Assembly (NCBI RefSeq): GCF_963970025.1
Contig: NZ_OZ018776.1
Location: 868,001 to 932,000 of the forward strand
Reading direction: 5' to 3'
DNA length: 64,000 nt
DNA from: Rickettsia helvetica
Lineage (GTDB): Bacteria; Pseudomonadota; Alphaproteobacteria; Rickettsiales; Rickettsiaceae
Shown piece after piece: positions 63,970 to 64,000 of the stretch. A model generated the notes under the pieces. It searched no databases. It was not told the DNA's origin and was given only the letters and a program-made list of their open reading frames with translations. Made by a program: the position numbers and the translations under genes. The stretch's first letter is position 1. Each line of letters opens with the position of its first letter.

Positions 63970-64000
63970 TCCTTGCAGTCGCTTGTTACTTCCTAGCCTT
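63950..64000. repeat. right arm of the palindrome flanking the GIY-YIG gene
   Basis: CTGGATTGCCGCACTCCTTG then CAGTCGCTTG is complementary to the GGCAATCCAG end at 63648-63657 and resembles other right arms such as 62358-62393. The window ends inside it. Confidence 0.75.

Overview
The window is AT-rich bacterial chromosome, and I read it as a Rickettsia, most likely of the spotted fever group. The grounds are the gene repertoire of an obligate intracellular alphaproteobacterium (NuoD/NuoE, CtaB, TolQRA, HslVU, CyaY, a HD-only SpoT-like protein, a ProP-like carrier), the large number of freshly broken genes, and many Rickettsia palindromic elements (RPEs), including two that are read in frame inside genes. 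I saw no rRNA, tRNA or CRISPR array.

Layout. 0.1-2.3 kb: tolQ-tolR-tolA. 2.4-3.8 kb: two decaying membrane-protein genes, one a CPBP/CAAX-type protease interrupted by an RPE1. 3.9-9.5 kb: HD-domain SpoT-like protein, ProP-like MFS carrier and a type I secretion pair (membrane-fusion protein and PrtD-type ABC exporter). 9.5-13.5 kb: asd, broken HIT and DUF2628 genes, hslVU. 13.6-16.1 kb: comM and a PD-(D/E)XK nuclease-transposase, both broken. 16.1-19.4 kb: lpxB (with an in-frame RPE), a small coiled-coil membrane protein, mltG, cyaY. 19.4-24.6 kb: a graveyard of DUF2608, M61 peptidase, bioB and an unknown gene, with bioY the only intact gene. 24.8-34.5 kb: gltX, a GIY-YIG relic, topA, dprA, a peroxiredoxin, a SPFH protein, a phosphoethanolamine transferase, ruvX. 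34.5-45.8 kb: higA relic, then a surface-polysaccharide region (WbjC/CapD/WbjD-type nucleotide-sugar enzymes, glycosyltransferases, DUF2608, alpha/beta hydrolase). 45.9-48.1 kb: a ruined ABC transporter. 48.6-64 kb: rpsD, ctaB, splB relic, DUF4385, two AsmA-like proteins, a second nuclease-transposase relic, rimM, xseB, a DUF4239 relic, mpg, yciI-like, yidD, nuoE, nuoD and a GIY-YIG gene.

Working themes are envelope maintenance (Tol, LpxB, MltG, EptA-like, AsmA-like, O-antigen-type sugars), protein export, respiration (complex I, heme O synthesis) and DNA maintenance. Roughly a third of the protein genes are broken, many by in-frame stop codons alone, which points to recent and continuing decay.

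The most unusual structure is the palindromic repeats. Three arm types recur (arms reading GTCATTGCGAG...GGCAATCCA, GTCATTCCnGCG...GGAATCCA and GTCACCCCGTGG...GGGTCCA). They nest inside one another's loops, and in two places the loop of the palindrome holds a GIY-YIG nuclease gene.
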